DNA of 64,000 bases. Source: Darwinimomas sp045600945 (GTDB lineage: Bacteria; Bacillota; Clostridia; Lachnospirales; Lachnospiraceae). The DNA lies in assembly GCA_045600945.1 (NCBI GenBank), contig JAZRYX010000006.1:6644-70643 (forward strand). Reading direction: 5' to 3'. The position numbers and the translations under genes were made by a program. Positions 8,677 to 17,691 of the stretch are shown here, piece after piece (position 1 is the first letter of the stretch; each line of letters opens with the position of its first letter). A model generated the notes under the pieces. That model had not been told where the DNA came from, made no database searches, and saw only the letters and a list, made by a program, of their open reading frames with translations.

Positions 8677-9158
8677 AATATAAATTGAATATAGAGATTA
8701 TGACCATGTATGCGGCTTCGATTCTTATATTCCATGGGGTTGGGACGGAATCGATAAGGCTGTTGTTTATCGGTGCAGTGCTGATAGAACTTTCAAAGAA
8801 AGATATGGAAATGCATAAGCTGCCTGATGAACTTATACTGGTCGGATGTGCGGTTTCGCTGTTGAGATTGTTTGAGGGGGTCTCGGTTCCGGAACTGGCA
8901 GCGGGAATCATCCCGGCGATATGTTTGCTGACTTTGGTGCTTGTTTTTGATATTATCGGTAAAAGAAGTACAATGGGCGGCGGAGATATAAAGGTGGTAG
9001 CGATGTTGGGACTCAATTTTGGTCTGTACAAGAATCTTATTATCATTTTACTTGCCGGTATGTTGTTTGTAGCGGTATATCTGTTTAACGACAGAAAAGA
9101 GAAAATGCCGTTTGGACCAATGCTTTCTTTGGCATCCTGGATAGCGGCACTTATGTAA
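8673..9158 (+). CDS. Prepilin peptidase-like (A24) membrane protein
   Basis: The protein (161 residues) has about five helices and the two aspartate regions of A24 aspartic peptidases: KDMEMHKLPDE near 43-53 and the GGGDIK signature near 103-108. Stand-alone short members (CpaA/TadV-like) process type IV prepilins or Flp pilins at the membrane. No pilin gene is visible here, so its partner must be elsewhere. ATG overlaps the previous stop as ATGA. It is the last gene before a terminator. Confidence 0.75.
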   Translation: MKYKLNIEIMTMYAASILIFHGVGTESIRLLFIGAVLIELSKKDMEMHKLPDELILVGCAVSLLRLFEGVSVPELAAGIIPAICLLTLVLVFDIIGKRSTMGGGDIKVVAMLGLNFGLYKNLIIILLAGMLFVAVYLFNDRKEKMPFGPMLSLASWIAALM

Positions 9159-9187
9159 GGAAAGGCGATGGGCCTTTCCTTTAATTT
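9157..9187 (+). terminator. Intrinsic terminator of the 5861-9158 gene run
   Basis: A perfect 10-bp stem, AAGGAAAGGC / GCCTTTCCTT, with a 5-base loop is followed by TTAATTT. It begins at the stop codon of the prepilin-peptidase-like gene. Confidence 0.8.
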
Positions 9188-9225
9188 AGTGAGTGGGCCT
9201 ACTTAGCACTAGTAGGTCATTGTGT

Positions 9226-9296
9226 TTATCGGCAAAATATAGACGAGAAAATTGTTGCAATATATCGTTTATATTTTGCCGATAATGTTGTATAAT
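9226..9296 (+). promoter_or_regulatory. Inverted-repeat operator and -10 box of the HTH-Fic gene
   Basis: Two 16-bp arms match perfectly in inverted orientation: TTATCGGCAAAATATA (9226-9241) and TATATTTTGCCGATAA (9270-9285), with centres 44 bp apart. A TATAAT box at 9291-9296 follows the right arm directly. The Fic protein has its own N-terminal helix-turn-helix, so autoregulation is the simplest reading. A clear -35 box is not evident; the right arm covers that region. Confidence 0.6.
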
Positions 9297-9316
9297 ATTA
9301 CCGGAAAGGTATTAAT

Positions 9317-10213
9317 ATGAAGCTGTTAAAAACAGAAGAAATTGCTGAAAAATGGGGCCTCTCGGAACGCTCAGTAAGAAATTACTGCAACAGCGGACGC
9401 ATTCCGGGAGCTGTTCTTCATGGAAAAACCTGGCTGATTCCTGAGGATGCCGAAAAACCGGTCAGGAAAACAAGGCATTTCGTACCAGAAAGAAATAACC
9501 TGCTGAGAGCTTTAAAACAGGAAAAAGACTCTTCTCTTTCGGGTGGGATTTATCATTGCCTGCAGATAGAAATGACATATAATTCCAATCACATCGAAGG
9601 ATCGCGTCTGTCACACGATCAGACGAGATACATTTTTGAGACGCATACGATTGGGAAAACAGATAAACCGATATCTACTGATGATATTATCGAAACCTCA
9701 AACCATTTCAGGTGCATAGATATAGCTATTGATGCTGCAAAAAGCACTTTGACTGAATCTCTGATAAAACAGTTCCATTTTGTTTTGAAAACAGGAACCT
9801 CGGACGCATCAAAAAGTTGGTTTAATGTAGGGGATTATAAGCTTATCGAGAATGAAGTTGGGGGCAAAGAAACCACGCCGCCGCAGGAAGTGACGAAAGA
9901 AATCAGGAAATTACTAAAGAACTTCAATAGCAAAAAAGATATTACGTTTGAAGATATAATACAGTTCCATGCGGAATTTGAAGCGATACATCCTTTCCAG
10001 GATGGTAACGGTCGCGTCGGAAGGTTGATAATGTTCAAGGAGTGTCTCAAGCATAATATTATTCCGGTAATAATAACAGATGAAATTAAAGAGTTTTATT
10101 ATCGCGGGTTAAGAGAATGGAATAGCGAGAAAGGATATCTGCTGGATACCTGCCGGACAGGACAGGATATTACCGCAGAGCTTTTGAAACGGTTCGGAAT
10201 AAGATATCAATAA
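9317..10213 (+). CDS. Fic-family protein with N-terminal helix-turn-helix
   Basis: Residues 1-45 form a MerR/excisionase-like helix-turn-helix (EEIAEKWGLSERSVRNY, then a wing ending TWLIP). The rest is a Fic domain carrying the full active-site motif HPFQDGNGRVGR (225-236), so it should be able to transfer AMP or another nucleotide to a hydroxyl side chain. S90-E94-G95 fits the (S/T)xxxE(G/N) inhibitory helix, placed before the Fic core as in self-inhibited class II proteins. The gene is monocistronic behind a long inverted repeat. The target protein is unknown. Confidence 0.88.
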   Translation: MKLLKTEEIAEKWGLSERSVRNYCNSGRIPGAVLHGKTWLIPEDAEKPVRKTRHFVPERNNLLRALKQEKDSSLSGGIYHCLQIEMTYNSNHIEGSRLSHDQTRYIFETHTIGKTDKPISTDDIIETSNHFRCIDIAIDAAKSTLTESLIKQFHFVLKTGTSDASKSWFNVGDYKLIENEVGGKETTPPQEVTKEIRKLLKNFNSKKDITFEDIIQFHAEFEAIHPFQDGNGRVGRLIMFKECLKHNIIPVIITDEIKEFYYRGLREWNSEKGYLLDTCRTGQDITAELLKRFGIRYQ

Positions 10214-10232
10214 AGAAGAAGGAGGAAGCCGA

Positions 10233-10985
10233 ATGTACAAGTTATGGAATGAACTTAATGAACTCAAATCACTCAGATGGATTCCGCTGTCTCATCAGAT
10301 GGATAATACCAGTCCTTACTGGAGCGGAATTCCGGAGGGAGCAGTATCTCTTGGAGATGTGGTTTTTGACTGGGGCAATCCTATGCTCGAGTGCCAGATC
10401 CAGACCTTCAAATTCCCGGGACAGTTCGGAACACATATTGACTTTCCGGCACATTTTACAAAAGGCGGAGCCTTTGCGGAAAGCTTTGATGAGAAAAATG
10501 CAGCCTTCCCGCTTTGCGTAATAGACATTGCAAAACAGGCTGCGGAGAATCCGACATATTGCGTAACAGTCGATGACATCAAAGCTTATGAGGCAGAGTA
10601 TGGAGAGATTCCGGAAGGAGCATTCGTAGCGCTCAGGACTGACTGGTATAAGAACTGGCCGGATATGGACAAGATGTCAGGAATAGCTGAAGAAGGAAGC
10701 GAGAACTTCCCTGGATGGTCGCTCGAAGCAATCAAATATATTTACGAGGTTCGAAATGCAGCTGCAAACGGACACGAGACTCTTGATACCGACGGATCTG
10801 CAGAATGCGCAAAGCATGGTGACCTTGCATGTGAGAGATATGTCCTGAACGCAGGCAAGATTCAGGTAGAGGTGCTCTGTAATCTGGACAAGGTTCCGGC
10901 AGCGGGTGCAATCGCATTTGCCGCATGGCCGAACTTCAAGGGAGCTAATGGTCTTCCGTGCCGTATTTGGGCTATATGTGAATAA
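10233..10985 (+). CDS. Cyclase-family metal-dependent hydrolase
   Basis: The protein (250 residues) belongs to the cyclase/kynurenine formamidase-like superfamily. Its metal-binding motif is GTHIDFPAHF (HxDxPxH, near residue 69). The family hydrolyses N-formyl kynurenine, isatin or other cyclic amides, or acts in polyketide cyclisation. No kynurenine-pathway neighbours are present, so the substrate is open. AAGGAGG stands at normal distance before the ATG, 20 bp after the Fic gene; a shared transcript is possible. Confidence 0.8.
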   Translation: MYKLWNELNELKSLRWIPLSHQMDNTSPYWSGIPEGAVSLGDVVFDWGNPMLECQIQTFKFPGQFGTHIDFPAHFTKGGAFAESFDEKNAAFPLCVIDIAKQAAENPTYCVTVDDIKAYEAEYGEIPEGAFVALRTDWYKNWPDMDKMSGIAEEGSENFPGWSLEAIKYIYEVRNAAANGHETLDTDGSAECAKHGDLACERYVLNAGKIQVEVLCNLDKVPAAGAIAFAAWPNFKGANGLPCRIWAICE

Positions 10986-11021
10986 TAAGAGTCTGTTTAT
11001 GATATAAAGATAACGATTTAT

Positions 11022-11058
11022 AAGGGGCAGTTCATATTGAACAAGGCCCCTTGTTTGT
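11022..11058. terminator. Terminator between convergent genes
   Basis: AAGGGGC (11022-11028) pairs with GCCCCTT (11046-11052), and an inner GTTCA/TGAAC pairing extends the stem. GTTTGT follows on the plus side. It lies between the cyclase gene (plus) and the membrane-protein gene (minus) and probably serves both. Confidence 0.65.
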
Positions 11059-11904
11059 CTAATAGAGGAAACCATTATCATACTTCTCATCATGCGGTCT
11101 AAAGAGCCTTTCCGGATGTAGATGGAAGATGATGAATATGGCAACTACAAGAAAGATATGTGCGATGAAGACATTGGTTACGACTCCGATATGTTTAATA
11201 AGAAATTTCGACTTGAATCCCCAGTATGCCATCGCACCCGTGCACGCAAGTGCAAGGAGCATTATAGGGATATTTCTGAATGCGCGGCCGATGTTGACTG
11301 CAAAATCCTTGAATGATGCATCAAAGTAAACGAATCGTCCGACCATGAGCCCCAGGAAATATACGATATACATGTCGTAATTGTCATTCTGGTAGATGTA
11401 TTTGATATATCCGAAAATGATGAGCATATACAACATACCGAGAATCTTGATAGAGGATCTTTCGGTGTCCTCAACGTGGTTAAGTCTTACGAATACTCTG
11501 TCCAGAAATGTATTCAGTATACAGGACAGGACTATGAGCAAAAGCAGGATAAAGCTTGAATATTTGTTGAAAAAAGTTTTGCCGGGCTCATCCGTATAAA
11601 AACGATTGACCAGATAGTAGACTGTCATGAAGAAAAGTATGCTGGTGCCGGAGAAAATAATTTCAAAGAATTTTTGAGTGAGATTCTGGAATCTGTGATA
11701 GACGTAGTTCTTTTTCTCATATCCAAAGCGTTTTTCGTAGTCAAGGATGTCCTCAACTTCATCGGCCGCATATTTACTCTTTCCTATATGTGAGAAGAGA
11801 AAGAGTATTAAACAGGCTATACCGACACTGGCCAGCGCTATTCCAAAAAACACAGCCGCATCAGGCAGACTGATATAATGTTTGAAATATTCGGCTACGG
11901 TCAT
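11059..11904 (-). CDS. Multi-pass membrane protein, function unknown
   Basis: The protein (281 residues) has about seven hydrophobic helices. A long cytoplasmic-looking loop (about residues 42-75), rich in charged and Tyr residues, follows the first. I do not recognise the family and see no catalytic motif. The start ATG has a TTAGGAGGA site in front of it. The gene is divergent from pyk and convergent with the cyclase gene, so it is likely transcribed alone. Confidence 0.6.
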   Translation of the reverse strand: MTVAEYFKHYISLPDAAVFFGIALASVGIACLILFLFSHIGKSKYAADEVEDILDYEKRFGYEKKNYVYHRFQNLTQKFFEIIFSGTSILFFMTVYYLVNRFYTDEPGKTFFNKYSSFILLLLIVLSCILNTFLDRVFVRLNHVEDTERSSIKILGMLYMLIIFGYIKYIYQNDNYDMYIVYFLGLMVGRFVYFDASFKDFAVNIGRAFRNIPIMLLALACTGAMAYWGFKSKFLIKHIGVVTNVFIAHIFLVVAIFIIFHLHPERLFRPHDEKYDNGFLY

Positions 11905-11993
11905 GGTGAATCCTCCTAATAAACTATACAGATATTATAATATAGATGTATAATATTAAACAGTATTTAGTACATGTTTTGGAGGAGTGTATT

Positions 11994-13415
11994 ATGCGAA
12001 AAACCAAAATAGTGGCTACTATCGGCCCGGCATGTGACAATGTGGAGACATTGAAAGAAATGATGAAAGCGGGAATGGATGTTGCAAGGCTGAATTTTTC
12101 CCACGGTTCTCATGAATCCCATTTTGCATCTATCGAGAGATTGAAAAGAGTACGGGAAGAATTAAGACTCCCTATTCCGATCATGCTTGATACCAAGGGA
12201 CCTGAATACAGAATTAAGACATTTAAGGATGGCAAGATAGAACTTAAAGACGGAGACACTTTCGTCTTCACGATGGATGAAGTCGAGGGAGATAAGGAAA
12301 GAGTATCCGTAACATATAAGAATCTTGTCAACGAACTTAAAATCGGGGACCGGATACTTGTTAACAACGGGCTGTTAATATTCGAAGTCAAGGAATTAAA
12401 GGGAAATGATGTGATCTGCACGACGATTTCAGGAGGAGTACTTTCGGGGCGTAAGAGCATGAATTTCCCGGAACATGTCCTGACAGGACCTTACTTAAGC
12501 GAGGATGATAAATCCGATATCCTTTTCGGCATTCAAAATGATATAGATTATGTTGCAGCTTCTTTCGTATCCAATAAGCAGGATGTTCTTGATATCAGAA
12601 AGTTCCTTGACGAAAACGGAGGAAAAGAAATTGATATCATAGCCAAAATAGAGAACAGAGCAGGCGTTGATAATATTGATGAGATATGCGAGGTAGCTGA
12701 CGGAGTCATGGTTGCAAGAGGAGACCTCGGTGTGGAGATTCCTTTCGTAGAGCTTCCGGCTATACAGAAGTATCTTATCACAAAATGCCGTCTTCTCGGA
12801 AAGAGAGTTATTACGGCTACCGAGATGCTTGAATCCATGATCCAGAACCCGAGGCCTACAAGAGCAGAGATATCGGATGTTGCCAATGCAGTGTATGACG
12901 GGTCATCGGCCATCATGCTTTCAGGAGAATCAGCAAGCGGAAAATATCCGGTTGAATCAGTCCACAATATGGCAGAGATAGCGCTGACCACGGAAGTAAA
13001 TATTGATTATGCCAAACAGTTCAAAGGAACTGATTTCAAGATTAAGAACAATCTTGATGCGGTCTCTCATGCTGCCTGTGCCATGGCAGTTGATATTAAC
13101 GCCAAGGGACTTGTTATCAGTTCGGTATCCGGTATTACGGCACGTATGGTATCACGTTTTCGCATACCTGTAGATATCGTAGGTCTGACAACAAATGAAA
13201 AAGCATACAGAAAGCTTAATCTAAGCTGGGGAGTATTGCCTGTATTCAGCGAGGAGTATCATTCTGTTGATGTCATGTTGCATTACGCAATAATCAATGC
13301 TAAAAACACGCTTGGATTGCAGGACGGCGACAGAATCATACTTACGGGAGGCCCTGCAAACGGTCAGGCGGGGACCACAAACATGATAAAACTCGAAACA
13401 ATAGGAAAAGCATAA
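11994..13415 (+). CDS. pyk: Pyruvate kinase
   Basis: Pyruvate kinase converts phosphoenolpyruvate and ADP to pyruvate and ATP. The N-terminus RKTKIVATIGPAC, the NFSHG segment, the substrate/Mg loop MVARGDLGVEIPF and the GGPANGQAGTTN C-terminus are all present. At 473 residues it has the standard A, B and C domains and lacks the extra PEP-utiliser domain of Bacillus enzymes. I chose the ATG at 11994 because GGAGG stands just before it; an upstream in-frame ATG at 11946 would add 16 unrelated residues. HIT and DUF2148 genes follow closely. Confidence 0.97.
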   Translation: MRKTKIVATIGPACDNVETLKEMMKAGMDVARLNFSHGSHESHFASIERLKRVREELRLPIPIMLDTKGPEYRIKTFKDGKIELKDGDTFVFTMDEVEGDKERVSVTYKNLVNELKIGDRILVNNGLLIFEVKELKGNDVICTTISGGVLSGRKSMNFPEHVLTGPYLSEDDKSDILFGIQNDIDYVAASFVSNKQDVLDIRKFLDENGGKEIDIIAKIENRAGVDNIDEICEVADGVMVARGDLGVEIPFVELPAIQKYLITKCRLLGKRVITATEMLESMIQNPRPTRAEISDVANAVYDGSSAIMLSGESASGKYPVESVHNMAEIALTTEVNIDYAKQFKGTDFKIKNNLDAVSHAACAMAVDINAKGLVISSVSGITARMVSRFRIPVDIVGLTTNEKAYRKLNLSWGVLPVFSEEYHSVDVMLHYAIINAKNTLGLQDGDRIILTGGPANGQAGTTNMIKLETIGKA

Positions 13416-13427
13416 GGAGGAGAAACT

Positions 13428-13844
13428 ATGACAGAGAAAGATTGTATATTCTGTAAACTTGCAAACGGAGAGATACCCGTACCCAAGATTTTCGAAGATG
13501 AAGATCTTGCAGTCATTCTTGACGCAGGTCCTGCTGCACAGGGACATGCACTTGTTATTCCGAAATCGCATTGGAAAAACATAGTTTCTGCACCGGAGGA
13601 TATCAAAGGAAAACTGATTGCTGTGGCTGCGAAAGTCGGAGATGCACAGATGAAAGCTCTCGGAGCAGATGGCTTCAATATCCTTATTAATACAAATGAA
13701 GCAGCCGGACAGTCTGTTTTCCATGTTCACGTTCATGTTATTCCGAGATATGACAATGATAATGTACTGAGCCTCTGGACACCGGGAGAAGTAGAGGACG
13801 GAGCAGGGCTCATTGAAAAGATAAAAACAGCAATGTCAAACTGA
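13428..13844 (+). CDS. HIT-family nucleotide hydrolase
   Basis: This 138-residue histidine-triad protein has the catalytic HVHVHVIPR (about 100-108), with its central His, and an N-terminal CIFCKLANGEIP zinc-type segment. It hydrolyses dinucleoside polyphosphates or adenosine phosphoramidates in the cytosol. It follows pyk by 12 bp with an AGGAGG site, so the two are probably co-transcribed. Confidence 0.93.
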   Translation: MTEKDCIFCKLANGEIPVPKIFEDEDLAVILDAGPAAQGHALVIPKSHWKNIVSAPEDIKGKLIAVAAKVGDAQMKALGADGFNILINTNEAAGQSVFHVHVHVIPRYDNDNVLSLWTPGEVEDGAGLIEKIKTAMSN

Positions 13845-13876
13845 TGTAAACAATTAGATTCAGATGGAGGGAAGTT

Positions 13877-14404
13877 ATGATAATCAGATCTGAACTCGCC
13901 GAGACTGCGGCGGCATTAAATACTGCTCATATGATGTGCGCTGCTGCACGTACTGCACCAAAAACACGTGGAATAGATAACATCGTAACCATGATTCTTA
14001 CGGATGATGATTTAAAGAAACTCAGCGATAAGATGATTGAGCTTGCCGACGGAAGAGAGTCTATTGTGAGAGATGCCGGCAATGTCCTTAAGGCCAAGGC
14101 AGTGGTCATGATAGGTGTAAAGCGTGAGACATACGGACTCAACTGCGGTTACTGCGGTCATGCAACATGTGAAGAGTGCATCTCCGCTAAATGTGCATGC
14201 ATTTTTGCAACGACGGATCTCGGTATCGCCATAGGATCGGCAGTTTCAACAGCTTTAGATATGAAGACTGACAACAGAGTAATGTACTCTATCGGCAAAA
14301 TCTTTCGGGAGATGGAAGAGTCAGGTGATGAGGATGTCATTTGGATGGGCATCCCTCTTGCCGTAAGCGGTAAGAATCCGTTCTTCGACAGAAAAAAAGT
14401 TTAA
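13877..14404 (+). CDS. DUF2148 ferredoxin-like protein
   Basis: The protein (175 residues) has a CGYCGHATCEECISAKCAC stretch (about 96-114), the cysteine-rich signature of DUF2148 proteins. These are presumed to bind an iron-sulfur cluster; their function has not been assigned. No membrane segments are present. The gene lies 32 bp after the HIT gene, preceded by GGAGGG, and 3 bp before the PAP2 gene. Confidence 0.8.
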   Translation: MIIRSELAETAAALNTAHMMCAAARTAPKTRGIDNIVTMILTDDDLKKLSDKMIELADGRESIVRDAGNVLKAKAVVMIGVKRETYGLNCGYCGHATCEECISAKCACIFATTDLGIAIGSAVSTALDMKTDNRVMYSIGKIFREMEESGDEDVIWMGIPLAVSGKNPFFDRKKV

Positions 14405-14407
14405 GCA

Positions 14408-15352
14408 ATGGACCTCTTATATACACTTCAGATTATGCGGGAAAGCGTAAGTCCTTTACTTACGCGGTTTTTCATGCTTGTTTCAAATCTGACAATTGTT
14501 GTGATTCCGGTCGCAATGATGGTTATGTACTGGTGCGTTGATAAGGATTTCGGCAAGCGTTTGGCTACGGAGTTGTCATACAGTTTCTGGTTCAACGGGA
14601 TAGCCAAGCTGACCGCCTGTATATATCGTCCGTGGGTCCTGGACTCGAGAATACATGTTTTTGAGGATGCCGCAGGGACAGCGACAGGATACTCATTTCC
14701 GAGTGCACATACGATGGTTGCTTCCGTTGGATTCAATAATCTGGCAGTTTATTCCAAAAAGAAGATATGGAAAGTCGTATGTGTACTTACGATAATTTTA
14801 ATAATGTTCTCCAGGATGTGGCTCGGCTGTCATTCGATCATCGATGTTTTGGCGGGACTGGTAATCGGTATCCTCGTTATGCTGGCAACAAAAGTCCTGG
14901 ATGAGAAACTAAACGGAAATCGGAATAAATCACTGATTATGCTTGCAATTGCGGTCGTGTTTTCTGTTGTGACGATATTATATATTGAGAACAAACCGTA
15001 TCCGATGGATTATGATACTGCCGGAAGACTGATCGTTGATCCGGATGAAATGAAACCGGACAGCTACCTGGGAATCGGTTTGCTGCTTGGATGGTCAGTG
15101 GGAAATCTTCTTGAAGAGAGATTCATAAGATTTACAACTGATGGCTCTGTGTGGCAGAAAATTATCAGAACTGTTATCGGGGCAGCTCTTTTTATGGGCG
15201 TATTCATGGTCAGTAAATATTTATTCCATGGTTTCAACGGATCAATAAGAAGTTTTTTAAGAATGTTCATGTCATGTATGGTCGGTACGGTCGTATATCC
15301 GTGGTTTTTTATGAAATGGAGAAATCGAAAGAATGTTAAAGCTTCTGTTTAG
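14408..15352 (+). CDS. PAP2-family membrane phosphatase
   Basis: The protein has about eight membrane helices and the three PAP2 phosphatase motifs: KLTACIYRP, then YSFPSAHT, then SRMWLGCHSIIDV, with the acid/base His and the nucleophile-activating Asp. The family dephosphorylates phosphatidic acid, undecaprenyl pyrophosphate or related lipids at the membrane. An acyltransferase-like gene and a diacylglycerol-glycosyltransferase-like gene follow, which favours a lipid phosphate such as phosphatidic acid. It overlaps the next gene by 20 bp. Confidence 0.85.
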   Translation: MDLLYTLQIMRESVSPLLTRFFMLVSNLTIVVIPVAMMVMYWCVDKDFGKRLATELSYSFWFNGIAKLTACIYRPWVLDSRIHVFEDAAGTATGYSFPSAHTMVASVGFNNLAVYSKKKIWKVVCVLTIILIMFSRMWLGCHSIIDVLAGLVIGILVMLATKVLDEKLNGNRNKSLIMLAIAVVFSVVTILYIENKPYPMDYDTAGRLIVDPDEMKPDSYLGIGLLLGWSVGNLLEERFIRFTTDGSVWQKIIRTVIGAALFMGVFMVSKYLFHGFNGSIRSFLRMFMSCMVGTVVYPWFFMKWRNRKNVKASV

Positions 15353-15812
15353 CTTAATATACCTTGGACTTCTGGGTATATTGGCATTTCCCTTTGGAAG
15401 AGTGCTGGTCGGAAAGAAGTGGGATCCGGAGAAATTTCCTTTTAGGGAATATTCCTGGGAAGAAGGCGGCACAGTTTACGAAAAATGGTTTAATATCAAA
15501 AAATGGAAGAATAAAGTTCCGGATGTAAGTAAGGTTGTTCCGAACATAGTTCCGAAAAAAGTCTTGTCGAAACCAACGGTTGATAAGTTGGATGCTATGA
15601 TTCAGGAGACCTGCGTAGCAGAGATGACACATTATATTTTATGTCCGCTTTCAATTCCGGTGATTTTTATAATGAGTAATTTAGGCGGGATCATTCTTTT
15701 CATCGCAGATGTTTTATTCGGAAATCTTCAGTATGTAATTATTCAAAGATATAACAGATTCAGATATATAAGAACAAGGAGAAAAATTGAAAGTATTAAT
15801 TCTGAGTGCTAA
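15333..15812 (+). CDS. CrtO-like glycosyl acyltransferase family protein
   Basis: The protein (159 residues) has an N-terminal and a C-terminal hydrophobic helix pair. It resembles the staphyloxanthin CrtO family (glycosyl-4,4'-diaponeurosporenoate acyltransferase) in its landmarks: YEKWFNIKKWKNKVPD, then MIQETCVAEMTHYILCP, then NLQYVIIQRYNR near the end. CrtO esterifies a sugar hydroxyl with a fatty acid. No carotenoid genes are present, so an acylated membrane glycolipid is the more likely product. The gene overlaps the PAP2 gene upstream and the glycosyltransferase downstream. The assignment is from remembered family landmarks, not an alignment. Confidence 0.7.
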   Translation: MLKLLFSLIYLGLLGILAFPFGRVLVGKKWDPEKFPFREYSWEEGGTVYEKWFNIKKWKNKVPDVSKVVPNIVPKKVLSKPTVDKLDAMIQETCVAEMTHYILCPLSIPVIFIMSNLGGIILFIADVLFGNLQYVIIQRYNRFRYIRTRRKIESINSEC

Positions 15813-16911
15813 TACCGGAACAGGCCATAACTCGGTTGCTCAGGCTGTAGCTGAAAGATTTGAAGAAGCAGGAGACGAGTGTGTAATCAGGGACTGTCTG
15901 GAGTTTGTTTCCCCGGCTGTATCAAAAATGATATCAACCGGTCATACCGTCATGTATAAGTATTTTCCGTATTTTAATAAACTGGGATGGAAAATGGTCG
16001 TTGATCACAGAGCGTCATTAAACGAAGATAACCCGATACAGAAGATTTTCAGACTCGGTTCAAACAATCTGGCAATATATCTCCTGAACGAAAAATATGA
16101 TGTAGTAATCTGTACGCATATTTTTGCAGGATGGATGCTGGGATATACGGTTGATATATACAACATAAAAGTACGAACAGGAATAATAGAGACAGATTAT
16201 TCAGCTTCCCCGGGTTGTGAATATGTGAATGTTGATTATCATTTTCTTCCTACGAAAGAAGTTGCCGAACTGGCAAAGGAACTGGGGATCCCTGAAGAAA
16301 AAATCATAATAACGGGAATCCCTGTCAAGAAAACTATATATGATAAGATGCCGATGGAAGAAGCCAAAAGCAGGCTGAATATCAGCAGGGACCGAAACCA
16401 TATCATTGTTATGTGCGGAAGTATGGGTGGAGGACCTCTTGCCAGAATAACACATCATTTGATTAAGAAAATGGGTAATGAAGTCTATATCACGGTAATA
16501 TGCGGCTCCAACAAAAATCTGTATCGTGATTTGAAACTGGCATACGGTTTAAGAAAAAATGTCAGAATCACAAAATTTATTAAAGAGATTTCACTCTGGA
16601 TGGACAGTGCGGATCTCTTTATTACAAAACCCGGCGGAATCAGTACCACAGAAGCTGCAGTTAAAAACTTACCTATGGTTCTTATAAACAGCGTGGGAGG
16701 CTGTGAAAACGGAAATCTGGAATATTATGTCAGAAAGGGAGGAGCTCTCTGCGGATCCAATCCTGAAGATGTTGCTTCTATCTGCAGGACTCTGTTAGGT
16801 AACAGCAAACAATGTGAGAATATGAGAGAAGCACTGAGAGAAATATCTTCGAAGAATGATACTGAAATAATAGTCAACACATTTAAGGAGGCAAAAGCCG
16901 GTGCCGGATAA
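15787..16911 (+). CDS. GT28 processive diacylglycerol glycosyltransferase-like enzyme
   Basis: The protein (374 residues) has the GT-B fold of the MGDG synthase/UgtP family. The N-terminal SANTGTGHNSVAQAV binds the lipid acceptor region and CGSMGGGPL is the linker to the nucleotide-sugar domain. The donor-binding KPGGISTTEAAVKNLPMV (about 280-297) is characteristic. It would transfer glucose or galactose from a UDP-sugar to diacylglycerol at the inner membrane. The start is TTG, directly after AAGGAG, with no suitable ATG nearby. Its gene partners (lipid phosphatase, acyltransferase) fit a glycolipid pathway. Confidence 0.85.
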   Translation: MKVLILSANTGTGHNSVAQAVAERFEEAGDECVIRDCLEFVSPAVSKMISTGHTVMYKYFPYFNKLGWKMVVDHRASLNEDNPIQKIFRLGSNNLAIYLLNEKYDVVICTHIFAGWMLGYTVDIYNIKVRTGIIETDYSASPGCEYVNVDYHFLPTKEVAELAKELGIPEEKIIITGIPVKKTIYDKMPMEEAKSRLNISRDRNHIIVMCGSMGGGPLARITHHLIKKMGNEVYITVICGSNKNLYRDLKLAYGLRKNVRITKFIKEISLWMDSADLFITKPGGISTTEAAVKNLPMVLINSVGGCENGNLEYYVRKGGALCGSNPEDVASICRTLLGNSKQCENMREALREISSKNDTEIIVNTFKEAKAGAG

Positions 16912-17680
16912 TTTTGATATACAGCAGATTGCCGATAGCGGACAGGTATTCAGATTCAATAAGACAGATGGCAGCCACTATGAGCTTATAGCAAAGGATA
17001 GGCGTCTTGTGCTTTCAACAGACGAAGAACCGGATCTTTCAGATAAGTTCTGGTGGCATTATTTTGATATGGATACCGATTACGGAAAATATATAGATTC
17101 AGTTCCGGATTCGGACAGATTTTTAAGCGCGGCGGTCAGATATGCCGGAGGAATAAGGATACTTAATCAGGACCCGTGGGAGATGCTCATAAGCTTCATC
17201 GTTTCTCAGAGAAAAAGCATCCCGGCGATAAAGACTTCAATCGAGAAGCTTTGTGAAAGATACGGAACCGGGATGGACGGATACTATGCATTTCCTGTAC
17301 CTGAGCAGCTTGCAAGAGCTGATTTGGACGGACTTAAAAGTTGTTCACTTGGATACAGGGCCGAGTATATCTATGAATGTGCCCGAAAGACTGCAGAGGG
17401 AATATACGATCCGGAAGGATGGGGAAAGCTTGATGACAATGACCTAAGGCAGAAACTTATGTCCGTAAAGGGCGTGGGAATAAAGGTGGCCAATTGCACC
17501 ATGCTTTTCGGATATCACAGAATAGCGGCTTTTCCTGTGGATGTCTGGATCAAAAGGATAGAGGATGAGTACTATGGAGGGACTTTCCCGGTGGAAAAAT
17601 ATCCCGGATTTGCGGGGGTTATGCAGCAGTACATGTTCTATTACGTTCGAAAAACCACCAAAAAGCAAAAGATGCCATAA
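16901..17680 (+). CDS. OGG1-type 8-oxoguanine/HhH-GPD DNA glycosylase
   Basis: The N-terminal domain starts with the OGG-type DSGQVFRF signature. The C-terminal half holds the helix-hairpin-helix KGVGIKVANC, with the catalytic Lys, followed by the Asp loop AFPVDVW. It excises oxidised or alkylated purines and cleaves the backbone by its lyase activity. The start is GTG with AAGGAGG in front; the ORF overlaps the glycosyltransferase end by 11 bp. It is the last chromosomal gene before the prophage. Confidence 0.9.
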   Translation: MPDNFDIQQIADSGQVFRFNKTDGSHYELIAKDRRLVLSTDEEPDLSDKFWWHYFDMDTDYGKYIDSVPDSDRFLSAAVRYAGGIRILNQDPWEMLISFIVSQRKSIPAIKTSIEKLCERYGTGMDGYYAFPVPEQLARADLDGLKSCSLGYRAEYIYECARKTAEGIYDPEGWGKLDDNDLRQKLMSVKGVGIKVANCTMLFGYHRIAAFPVDVWIKRIEDEYYGGTFPVEKYPGFAGVMQQYMFYYVRKTTKKQKMP

Positions 17681-17691
17681 GGCTATACAAA

